7,394 bases of DNA from Rhodoferax sp. GTDB taxonomy: Bacteria; Pseudomonadota; Gammaproteobacteria; Burkholderiales; Burkholderiaceae_C. The notes under the pieces are model-generated. The model searched no databases. It was not told the DNA's origin and saw only the letters and a program-made list of their open reading frames with translations. The stretch spans positions 9,224 to 16,617 of the forward strand of contig JAEMRG010000013.1 in NCBI GenBank assembly GCA_016463455.1, written 5' to 3'. A program made the translations under genes and the position numbers. Below are positions 1-5,962 of this stretch, piece by piece (the stretch's first letter is position 1; each line of letters opens with the position of its first letter).

Positions 1-1609
1 CAGGGGGCGTAAGCCATTGCCCATCGATAAGCAAGGCAATATTGCCCCGCGTGCATTCAGTCAATTGGCCGTCCGCGTTACAAAGCAAGGTGTCAAAGTC
101 CACCGGATCCGTGGGGGCGAAAGCATCGTAGTGTGCGCGTCGGGTGGTTTTGAAACGGACAAATTCGCTATGGGCTTCTTGCATCGGTGATTTGGCAAGC
201 CGCAGTTGCACGGATTGCGTGACTTGCTGTAAAGCAAACGCTTGTGCGGTTACTTGGCCTTGTGCGTTAGAGCGCATGCGCACCCGATGCAAACCTTCGG
301 GGTAGCGCGCGGCCAGTTGCGCCAGCGCGGCTTTCACCGCCATCGCATCCCAGTCATAGGCGAAGTGCTGCGCCGCTGCTTGCATACGTTGGAGGTGCAA
401 GTCCAGGTGGCGGTATTGGCCACTGTCCAATGCCAGCGTTTCGAGTAGTTCAAATTCTTGGCTTGTACGTTCCAAAAACCCGCGCTTGGCGCGCCATTCG
501 TCCCACTCGCCCTGCGCGCTGGCGTCGGCGGTGATGCCGCTGCCAATGCCGCATTGGGCAACTCCTTTGCGCGCGCTGATGGTACGAATGGCTACGTTAA
601 AGGTGGCATGTCCGCCGGGGCGGACCACGCCTATCGCTCCGCAATACAGACCGCGCGCCTGGGGCTCTAACTGCCTGATCAAGCGCATGGCTTGTAGCTT
701 GGGCGCACCGGTGATGGAGCCACAGGGAAACAGGGCTTTGAATACGTCCACCAGGCTGGTGCCGGGGCGCGTTTGGGCCTGCACGTCCGAGGTCATTTGC
801 CAGACGGTGGGCAAGCCCTGTAATTGAAATAGGCGCGGCACTTGGACGCTATGGGGCAGGGCGATACGCGAAATATCATTACGCACCAAGTCCACGATCA
901 TCACGTTCTCCGCTTGCTCTTTGGGCGATGCGCGCAATGCGTCCGCTCGGGATGCATCGTCCTGGGCATCCTTACCGCGCCGCGCGGTGCCCTTCATGGG
1001 GCGCATGAGAAGCTGGTCGCCCCGCCAGTCAAAAAACAATTCGGGTGATACCGAAAGAACTATCTCTTGGTCGGTGTCGATATGGGCTGCATAGGCGTCT
1101 GGCTGCGCCCGGCGCAATGCGTCGAACCAGGCGCGCATGGCCGCTTCTTGGGTATCCGGTGGCAGGCTCGCGTGCAGTGGACTGGTGTAGTTGACTTGGT
1201 ACACATCGCCGCTGCGGATAGCCTGGTGGATGGTGTGGATGCTGGTATCAAAAGCTTCACGGGTCTGGCCCGCCTGCCAGGACAATGGCGGCGACGGTTC
1301 CGTCGATGGCGGTCCCGGCGGCAGGGCTTGCTGGTAAACCCCGAACCATGCCAGTGGCAAGCCATCGGTGTGGGGATGCACCTGGCATGCACTGTCAAAT
1401 GCCGGGGCCGCCTCGTAGCGGACATAACCTACGCACCACAAACCTTGCGCACCATAGTCGGAAACCGCTTGCAACAGGGGTAGCACTTCGGATAGCTGGT
1501 TTGCACACAGTAGGTGCAGTGGATGGCTAAATTGGGCATGCAAGCCCTCGCCCCCGTAGGGATCGACAAAATCAATGAGCGTGTACAAAAATGCGTCTCG
1601 TGGGTGCAA
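1..1609 (-). CDS. pabB: Bifunctional aminodeoxychorismate synthase component I / aminodeoxychorismate lyase (PabB-PabC fusion), 3' end cut by window edge
   Basis: Translating the minus strand gives 536 uninterrupted codons running off the left edge. The PabB half (about residues 1-380) makes aminodeoxychorismate from chorismate plus ammonia supplied by a PabA glutaminase. It shows the chorismate-binding signatures: YQVN, SPELFF, PMKGT (K206), MIVDLVRND (237-245), FPCGSITGAPK (C296-K304), an AIRT block and GIGSGIT. The second half begins near FELLET (386-391) and is a class IV aminotransferase-fold lyase that releases pyruvate to give p-aminobenzoate for folate. K487 in FKTTRRAHYDAF is the probable PLP lysine, and the LTECTRGNIALL block follows near the edge. 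There is no in-frame ATG near the N terminus, and a stop (TAA) lies five codons upstream. I therefore chose TTG at 1609; TTG at 1588 (residue 8) is an alternative. Neither has a strong Shine-Dalgarno. PabA is not in the window. Identity is secure; the start is not. Confidence 0.93.
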   Translation of the reverse strand, partial: MHPRDAFLYTLIDFVDPYGGEGLHAQFSHPLHLLCANQLSEVLPLLQAVSDYGAQGLWCVGYVRYEAAPAFDSACQVHPHTDGLPLAWFGVYQQALPPGPPSTEPSPPLSWQAGQTREAFDTSIHTIHQAIRSGDVYQVNYTSPLHASLPPDTQEAAMRAWFDALRRAQPDAYAAHIDTDQEIVLSVSPELFFDWRGDQLLMRPMKGTARRGKDAQDDASRADALRASPKEQAENVMIVDLVRNDISRIALPHSVQVPRLFQLQGLPTVWQMTSDVQAQTRPGTSLVDVFKALFPCGSITGAPKLQAMRLIRQLEPQARGLYCGAIGVVRPGGHATFNVAIRTISARKGVAQCGIGSGITADASAQGEWDEWRAKRGFLERTSQEFELLETLALDSGQYRHLDLHLQRMQAAAQHFAYDWDAMAVKAALAQLAARYPEGLHRVRMRSNAQGQVTAQAFALQQVTQSVQLRLAKSPMQEAHSEFVRFKTTRRAHYDAFAPTDPVDFDTLLCNADGQLTECTRGNIALLIDGQWLTPP

Positions 1610-1620
1610 TTGAGTGGACG

Positions 1621-1626
1621 ATTATC
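1621..1626 (-). promoter_or_regulatory. Possible -10 element for pabB
   Basis: Read on the minus strand this is GATAAT preceded by GGT, close to the sigma70 -10 consensus. It would start transcription near 1613-1615, only a few bases before the TTG start at 1609, giving an almost leaderless mRNA. The nearest -35-like hexamers (GTGACA, TTGTGA) sit 19-21 nt upstream, wider than ideal, so support is weak. The rest of the 129-nt gap to the ligase gene (1610-1738) shows only a 5-bp hairpin (GCATC-loop-GATGC, 1694-1708) with no T tract, and no gene. Confidence 0.3.
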
Positions 1627-1738
1627 ACCCTGTCTTTGATCGCCTTGTCACAAGCCTAGCGCAGCGGCGGCCTGCATGAGACGCCTGGCCGATGCATCCG
1701 AAAGATGCGAGCTTGCCTGGCGGTAAAGCCATGCGCTT

Positions 1739-3379
1739 TCAGGCCGGAAATATCTCGCGCAACTTCAACTTGTAAAACTTGCCGGTCGAGGTGCGCGGCA
1801 CAGCGGTGATGCTTTCGTAGCGCTCGGGCAATTGCCACTTGGCAAAGCCGCAAATGAGTAGGTGCGCATTGAGCGCTGCGCCGTCCAGTGACTTGCCCGG
1901 CTTGGGCACTACGCAGGCCAAGGGGCGTTCGCTCCACTTCGGGTCCGGGATGGCAATCACCGCCGCTTCGGCGACATCGGCGTGTCCCATCAATGCATTT
2001 TCCAGATCGACCGAACTAATCCATTCGCCGCCAGATTTGATCAAGTCCTTGGTGCGGTCGGTTATGCGCACAAAGCCGTGCGCATCCATAGAGGCCACGT
2101 CGCCGGTGCGTAGCCATCCGTCGTCAGAAAACTTGTCTTCGCTGATGGGCACCTCGTGGTAACTGCCAGTGATAAAGGGGCCGCGCACTTGTATCTCGCC
2201 CACCGCCTGGCCGTCCCAGGGCGCGTCTTTGCCATCCTCACCGCGCATGCGGATCTCCACCAGCGGCACCGGCACGCCGGCCATAGCGGCGCGGCGGTAG
2301 CGCTCGTCGGCATCGGCATGGATGAACTCGGACTTGGTGTAGGACACGGTGGCTAGCGGCGAAGTCTCGGTCATGCCCCAGCCTTGTTGAATCCAGATAC
2401 CGTGCTTGTCAAACGCGCGTATCAGCGCTTCGGGCACTGCAGCGCCGCCGACCAAGCTGCGCATACCTGCGGGCAGCTTCCAGCGGCCCGGTTGCGTTTC
2501 CAAAGAAGCCTCGTAGGTTTGAATCAGGCTCATCCAGATGGTGGGCACACCCAGCGACAGCGTGGGCGGTTCTAGCTGCATCAGGTCCAGCAAATCGTCG
2601 GGGTGCAAATGCGGGCCGGGGAACACCAGTTTGCAGCCCGTCATCACTGCGCCATAAGGCATGCCCCAGCTGTTGGCGTGGAACATGGGTGTGACCGGCA
2701 TCACCACATCAGCGCTGCGCAAGCCCCAGCAGTCGCCCAGGCAGCCCACCAGGGTGTGCAAAACCGTGGAGCGGTGCGAATAGACCACGCCCTTGGGCTT
2801 GCCGGTGGTGCCCGAGGTGTAGCACATGGACACTGCGTCGTCCTCGTCGTGCTTTACATACTGAAACTGTTCGCCATCGGCCCGCTCCAGCAGGGCTTCA
2901 TAGTCCAAAAAAGGCGCTTGCACCGGCGCGCCGGAAAAGGGAAAGACGATGATTTTTTCAAAATGACATTGGCCTTGGAACTGCGCCAGCAAAGGCAGTA
3001 GCACATCGTCCACGACCAAAAAGCGGTCCTTGGCGTCCTTGGCGATCCAGGCGATTTCGTCGGGTGCCAGACGCAAATTCAGGGTATGCATCACGCCCCC
3101 GGCTGCCGGTATGCCGAAATAGCACTCCAGGTGTGCATGGTGGTTCCAGCTGAGTGTTGCCACCCGGTCGCCGGGCTGCAAGCCCAGATCCAGCAGGGCC
3201 TGTGCCAACTGGCGGGTGCGGGCGTAGAAACTCCCATAGCTATGGCGACGCAGCGACTTATCGGGCAAGCGCGAAACTATCGTATTGCTAGCAAATAATT
3301 GTCCTGCGCGTTCCAGCAAATGGTTGAGCGACAGGTGCACCGGCATCATGGTGCTGCGGATCGGGCGAGTGGCGGGCAT
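1739..3379 (-). CDS. Acyl-CoA ligase (AMP-forming), medium/long-chain fatty acid or 3-(methylthio)propionyl-CoA ligase type
   Basis: Activates a carboxylic acid with ATP and CoA through an acyl-adenylate; probably cytosolic. The 546-residue protein has the full ANL-superfamily motif series: P-loop YTSGTTGKPKG (187-197), VTPMFHANSWGMPY (229-242, typical of the AlkK/DmdB branch), GWGMTETSP (333-341), GWLRTGDVA (421-429), the hinge DRTKDLIKSGGEW (441-453) and the C-terminal catalytic lysine K534 in PRTSTGKF. The frame extends ten codons further to a TTG at 3409. I chose the ATG at 3379 because AAGGA (3386-3390) lies six bases upstream. Substrate cannot be read from sequence: this branch includes medium-chain fatty-acid and methylthio-propionate ligases. 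It is a single gene, with pabB 129 nt downstream on the same strand and ydcF divergent upstream. It is probably driven by the promoter at 3570-3598. P528-K534 fits the PX4GK pattern recognised by protein acyltransferases in related synthetases. Confidence 0.93.
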   Translation of the reverse strand: MPATRPIRSTMMPVHLSLNHLLERAGQLFASNTIVSRLPDKSLRRHSYGSFYARTRQLAQALLDLGLQPGDRVATLSWNHHAHLECYFGIPAAGGVMHTLNLRLAPDEIAWIAKDAKDRFLVVDDVLLPLLAQFQGQCHFEKIIVFPFSGAPVQAPFLDYEALLERADGEQFQYVKHDEDDAVSMCYTSGTTGKPKGVVYSHRSTVLHTLVGCLGDCWGLRSADVVMPVTPMFHANSWGMPYGAVMTGCKLVFPGPHLHPDDLLDLMQLEPPTLSLGVPTIWMSLIQTYEASLETQPGRWKLPAGMRSLVGGAAVPEALIRAFDKHGIWIQQGWGMTETSPLATVSYTKSEFIHADADERYRRAAMAGVPVPLVEIRMRGEDGKDAPWDGQAVGEIQVRGPFITGSYHEVPISEDKFSDDGWLRTGDVASMDAHGFVRITDRTKDLIKSGGEWISSVDLENALMGHADVAEAAVIAIPDPKWSERPLACVVPKPGKSLDGAALNAHLLICGFAKWQLPERYESITAVPRTSTGKFYKLKLREIFPA

Positions 3380-3385
3380 GGGCAG

Positions 3386-3390
3386 TCCTT
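3386..3390 (-). promoter_or_regulatory. Ribosome binding site of the acyl-CoA ligase
   Basis: AAGGA on the minus strand, six bases before the ATG at 3379. This favours the ATG over the in-frame TTG at 3409 as the true start. Confidence 0.7.
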
Positions 3391-3408
3391 GCAGAATCGG
3401 TAAAAGCA

Positions 3409-3418
3409 AAACCGGTTC
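3409..3418 (-). promoter_or_regulatory. Degenerate second copy of the AAAC-N2-GTTT palindrome
   Basis: The plus strand reads AAACCGGTTC, one base away from AAAC-N2-GTTT, with a perfect AACCGGTT core (3410-3417). It lies about 30 nt upstream of the ligase ATG, inside its predicted leader, with its centre 151 bp from that of the perfect palindrome at 3560-3569. It could be an auxiliary operator or chance. Confidence 0.25.
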
Positions 3419-3495
3419 TAGCGACTATAGCCTTGGGGTGGGCCGTAGCCTATGGGGATTTCCCCGCTGGCAATCCATGGGTGAGAAATTCAGGG

Positions 3496-3520
3496 AATGC
3501 GAGGAAAGCTCCTCGTCATT
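3496..3520 (-). promoter_or_regulatory. Bulged hairpin in the leader of the acyl-CoA ligase mRNA
   Basis: AATGCGAGGA (3496-3505) pairs with TCCTCG (3510-3515) and CATT (3517-3520), giving ten base pairs around a four-base loop with one bulged base (3516). It is not followed by a T tract on either strand, so it does not look like an intrinsic terminator. In the leftward transcript it would lie about 40-70 nt into the 5' leader. The role is unknown; an mRNA stability or protein-binding element is possible. Confidence 0.4.
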
Positions 3521-3546
3521 GGCAGCCTGGCAACCGAATGTATAGG
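3519..3546 (+). promoter_or_regulatory. Candidate plus-strand promoter toward ydcF
   Basis: TTGGCA (3519-3524), a 16-nt spacer and TATAGG (3541-3546). It predicts a start near 3553 and a leader of about 100 nt before ydcF. Its -35 overlaps the edge of the hairpin at 3496-3520, and the palindrome at 3560-3569 falls just downstream of its start site. The match is moderate and unproven. Confidence 0.4.
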
Positions 3547-3559
3547 TATCTCTACACTC

Positions 3560-3569
3560 AAACGCGTTT
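3560..3569. promoter_or_regulatory. Perfect palindrome AAACGCGTTT, candidate operator (PsrA-type consensus)
   Basis: A perfect 10-bp inverted repeat which, with its flanks, reads CAAAC-GC-GTTTC. This matches the consensus reported for the TetR-family fatty-acid regulator PsrA, (G/C)AAAC-N2-4-GTTT(G/C). It directly abuts the -10 hexamer of the minus-strand promoter and covers its predicted start, a classic repressor position. It also lies at about +7 to +16 of the weaker plus-strand promoter. No regulator gene is in the window, so the binding protein is inferred from the motif and the fatty-acid ligase target only. Confidence 0.5.
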
Positions 3570-3598
3570 CTATTAAAAATAGCGAACGCATTGGTCAA
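3570..3598 (-). promoter_or_regulatory. Sigma70-type promoter of the acyl-CoA ligase
   Basis: On the minus strand: TTGACC (3598-3593), exactly 17 nt, then TAATAG (3575-3570). This is the best promoter match in the window. The predicted start is near 3563, giving a leader of about 185 nt to the ligase ATG at 3379. The segment around it is AT-rich compared with the neighbouring genes. The -10 also forms part of a small hairpin, CTATT-AAA-AATAG (3570-3582). Confidence 0.6.
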
Positions 3599-3642
3599 AA
3601 TACCAGCGGCCACGACCGTGGATTTCAGGGTTTCGTTCAGTC

Positions 3643-3648
3643 AGGGAG
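3643..3648 (+). promoter_or_regulatory. Ribosome binding site of ydcF
   Basis: AGGGAG lies three bases before the first of two tandem ATGs (3652) and six bases before the second (3655). The spacing fits the second ATG better, so the protein may begin one residue later than annotated. Confidence 0.6.
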
Positions 3649-3651
3649 CAA

Positions 3652-4458
3652 ATGATGTTTTTTGAAATTTCCAAAATTGCCGGTTTCCTGGTATCGCCCG
3701 TGCATATGCTGGTGGCATTGGGTTTTGCACTGACTTTTTGGCCGCAAAGTGGCAAGCGCAACTTGTCCTTGCGGCTAATCCAGCTGTTATTGGGCGTTTT
3801 GTTGTCCCTCTTGGTTTTTCCTGTCGGTAATGAATTACTCGTTCCCCTAGAAACCCGCTTTCCAGTACCGACACAACTCCCGGAAAAAGTCGATGGCATT
3901 ATTGTTTTAGGCGGCGCGGTGGACGAGGTGGTGAGCGCGGGGCAGGGACACCTCAGTTTCAATGAAGACGCTGAACGCGTGCTAGCCCCGATCAGCCTTT
4001 TGCGGCGCTACCCCCAGGCCCGCTTGGTCTTGACCGGCGGCAGTGGCTCCTTGAACCCCGGCCCTTTCAAGGAAAGTGACAAAGTGCGCCCCTTGTGGCG
4101 TGACGCCGCCATCGATCGTGGGCAGGTGCTGTATGAAGAAGCCTCGCGCAACACCTATGAAAATGCCCTATTTACCCGCGACCTGCTGCACCCTAAGCCG
4201 GGCGAAAAATGGCTGTTGGTCACGTCGGCTGCGCATATGCCGCGCTCAGTGGGCCTGTTTCGCAAAGCCGGCTTTGATGTGATTGCCTACCCGGTAGCCT
4301 TCAAGTCCACAGGAAAAGACCGCCAGTGGTACGTGCCGCGCACTGCGGGCACAGCATTGGGCAATATCGAGTCGGCCGTCCATGAATACGTGGGCCTATG
4401 GGTGTATCACCAGACTGGCCGCATAGACGAATTGTTTCCCGCGCCCCATACCCCCTGA
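3652..4458 (+). CDS. YdcF/ElyC-family (DUF218) membrane protein
   Basis: The 268-residue protein has two N-terminal hydrophobic segments (about 9-29 and 39-58) followed by a DUF218 domain (about 81-225). Visible motifs are DGIIVLGGA (81-89), VLTGGSG (126-132), SRNTYENA (165-172) and TSAAHMPRSVGLFRKAGFDV (191-210). ElyC (YcbC) in E. coli is a member linked to envelope and peptidoglycan-precursor homeostasis, and other members bind nucleotide-like ligands, but the activity of this subgroup is not established. The membrane segments suggest an inner-membrane protein; which side the DUF218 domain faces cannot be settled by eye. The length and the two-TM layout match typical YdcF proteins of proteobacteria. 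It is a single gene, divergent from the ligase and convergent with the deacylase gene 23 nt downstream. No hairpin-plus-T-run terminator is seen in that gap. Confidence 0.88.
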   Translation: MMFFEISKIAGFLVSPVHMLVALGFALTFWPQSGKRNLSLRLIQLLLGVLLSLLVFPVGNELLVPLETRFPVPTQLPEKVDGIIVLGGAVDEVVSAGQGHLSFNEDAERVLAPISLLRRYPQARLVLTGGSGSLNPGPFKESDKVRPLWRDAAIDRGQVLYEEASRNTYENALFTRDLLHPKPGEKWLLVTSAAHMPRSVGLFRKAGFDVIAYPVAFKSTGKDRQWYVPRTAGTALGNIESAVHEYVGLWVYHQTGRIDELFPAPHTP

Positions 4459-4481
4459 AGGAAACAAATGTACCGCTGCCC

Positions 4482-5420
4482 TTAGTTGGGCGTCATCGGG
4501 CTGCGCATGTGCCAGCGCTGCCAATGCGCGTAGGCCAAGCGGTAGGTAGTGAGCTGCACCTGCAGCGTGGCTTCAATGGGTGAGCCATAGCCCCCTGCCA
4601 TGAGCAGCACCAGAGGGATACGTCTTTGCAGGCACCAATCGAACACGCGCTGGTCGCGCGCCTGCATGCCATCGAAAGTCAGCTTGAGCCGCCCTAGCCG
4701 GTCGCCTTCATGCGGATCGGCACCGGCCAGAAAAAACACCAGTTGTGGCTTGCAGCCGCTTTCTAATTCCAGCAGTGCGCGGTCCAGCGCGGCCAGGTAG
4801 TCCGCATCGCCGGTCCCGTCGGGCAAGCCCACATCCAGGTCGCTAGCTTCTTTACGAAAGGGAAAATTCTTTTCGCCGTGCAAAGACAGGGTGAACACAG
4901 TCTCGTCCTCCTGAAAAATCCGCGCTGTACCGTTGCCCTGGTGGACGTCCAGGTCGATCACTGCCACTTGCAATTCGCGGCCCTCTCGCTGGGTTTGGGC
5001 TTGCAGCACGCGCGCTGCCACAGCCACGTCATTGAATACACAAAATCCACCGCCCTTGTCCGCATAAGCGTGGTGCGTGCCACCAGCCAAGTTGGCGCCA
5101 ATGCCCTGGCGAATGGCCGAGCGCGCAGCGGCTACGGTGGCGCCTACCGAACGGCGCGCCCGCTCCGCCATAGCCTGGCTCCAGGGAAAGCCGATCTCTC
5201 GCGTTACCGCCGCGGGCACCGTGCCATCGGCGATGCCGCGCACATAGTCCGGCGTATGCACGCGCAGCAGTTCGGCATCGCTGGCGCGCGGTGCTTGCAG
5301 CAATTGGATACCCGGTAATTGCGCCACCAGCGCATCGCGCAGCATGGCGTACTTGGCCATGGGGAAGCGGTGTCCCTGGGGCAGGGGCAGCACAAACTGG
5401 TCGCTGTAAAAAGCCTGCAT
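4482..5420 (-). CDS. HDAC-family (class IV-like) zinc-dependent deacylase
   Basis: The 312-residue protein has the arginase/deacetylase-fold signatures in order: PLPQGHRFPMAKY near the N terminus, GGTHHA (113-118, paired histidines H116 and H117), GGGFCVFND (123-131), IDLDVHQGNGT (155-165, zinc ligands D158 and H160), SLHGEKNFPF (179-188), LAGADPHEGDRLG (231-243, third ligand D235) and AGGYG (275-279, catalytic Y278). All catalytic residues are present, so it should be active and cytosolic. Bacterial relatives remove acyl groups from lysines, polyamines or small amides; the substrate here is unknown. It is shorter than AcuC (about 380 residues). The start is supported by family-like N-terminal sequence although no Shine-Dalgarno is visible. 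It lies 23 nt after the DUF423 gene and is probably co-transcribed and perhaps translationally coupled with it. Confidence 0.92.
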   Translation of the reverse strand: MQAFYSDQFVLPLPQGHRFPMAKYAMLRDALVAQLPGIQLLQAPRASDAELLRVHTPDYVRGIADGTVPAAVTREIGFPWSQAMAERARRSVGATVAAARSAIRQGIGANLAGGTHHAYADKGGGFCVFNDVAVAARVLQAQTQREGRELQVAVIDLDVHQGNGTARIFQEDETVFTLSLHGEKNFPFRKEASDLDVGLPDGTGDADYLAALDRALLELESGCKPQLVFFLAGADPHEGDRLGRLKLTFDGMQARDQRVFDWCLQRRIPLVLLMAGGYGSPIEATLQVQLTTYRLAYAHWQRWHMRSPMTPN

Positions 5421-5443
5421 GCAATGCCGCTAAGCGCAATGGC

Positions 5444-5836
5444 TTAGGCGCGGTGGTCTTGCTGCATGCGCCAGCCGCCTATCGCCAGCGCCACCCAGCC
5501 CGCCATCAAGGCCATGCCACCATAAGGCACCAGGGGGCGCAAGTAGGCGATGCCGTACATCAAGCGCAGTTCGATATTGAGGCTAAAGAGCAGTGTGCCC
5601 GCAACAAACAATGCACCGGCCACCATCGTCCAAGCGTTCGGCCCGCCCTGTCTTGCCAGTACCACCAACACCAGCAAAGCCAGCGCATGAAAACGCTGCA
5701 AGTCCAGCGCCCAGGCCAGCGCTTGCGCGTCCTGTGCAGTCAGTGTCAGCCCATGCGCCGCGATCGCACTAGCGCCGATAGACAGCGCGGCGCTAGCGCA
5801 TGCAAATACCAGGAAAAAACGCAGTCCTGCGATCAT
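5444..5836 (-). CDS. DUF423 family small membrane protein
   Basis: A 130-residue, mostly hydrophobic protein with about four membrane segments (roughly 4-26, 47-62, 70-87, 101-120). It carries recognisable DUF423 landmarks: GASAIAAHGL (21-30), LQRFHALALL (46-55), GTLLFS (80-85), LVPYGGMALMAGW (102-114). The function of the family (E. coli YgdD) is not known. Usual family positions are altered (GASAIAAHGL where GAFGAH is typical, and an extended segment before VPYGG), so this is a divergent member. It sits 126 nt after soxG and 23 nt before the deacylase gene on the same strand. The gap to soxG holds no convincing terminator; one weak promoter candidate reads TTGTGC-17-CATATC. Read-through from the sarcosine oxidase operon is possible. 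Confidence 0.85.
   Translation of the reverse strand: MIAGLRFFLVFACASAALSIGASAIAAHGLTLTAQDAQALAWALDLQRFHALALLVLVVLARQGGPNAWTMVAGALFVAGTLLFSLNIELRLMYGIAYLRPLVPYGGMALMAGWVALAIGGWRMQQDHRA
5769..5796. repeat. Inverted repeat with 9-bp arms inside the DUF423 gene
   Basis: CTAGCGCCG (5769-5777) and CGGCGCTAG (5788-5796) are perfect reverse complements around a 10-nt loop. It encodes part of the first membrane segment, rich in Ala and Ser, so GC-rich alanine codons could explain it. No T tract follows. Confidence 0.5.
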
Positions 5837-5962
5837 GAACGGAGTCCACCTCTCAAGCGTATGCCCGATCCAAGGGCGTAGTGCGGAACCAGCATAGGCG
5901 TGGCTATGGTGCTGATATGGGCTGGAGTATGCACTTGCACAAACCCAGCAATCTGCTAAGGC

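Noticed and set aside
1067..1483. Plus-strand open frame of 138 codons over pabB
   Set aside because: It is antisense to a clearly conserved PabB frame, and its protein is arginine-rich with no recognisable motif; a shadow of GC-rich coding sequence.
1694..1708. Hairpin GCATC-CGAAA-GATGC as terminator of the ligase gene
   Set aside because: Only five base pairs and no T tract on either strand.
3454..3465. GGGG-ATTT-CCCC as an operator
   Set aside because: A four-bp arm is short enough to arise by chance and is not placed at a recognisable promoter element.
3466..3536. Imperfect repeat of CTGGCAAYC at about 3467 and 3528
   Set aside because: Nine bases with one difference, 60 nt apart, no third copy; too weak to call.
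4459..4481. Bidirectional terminator between the convergent ydcF and deacylase genes
   Set aside because: The 23-nt gap contains no inverted repeat or T run; the short ATG frame there has only five codons.
5291..5881. Plus-strand open frame of 196 codons over the deacylase and DUF423 genes
   Set aside because: It spans two convincing minus-strand genes and their junction, has low-complexity His/Gln/Arg-rich composition and no ribosome binding site.
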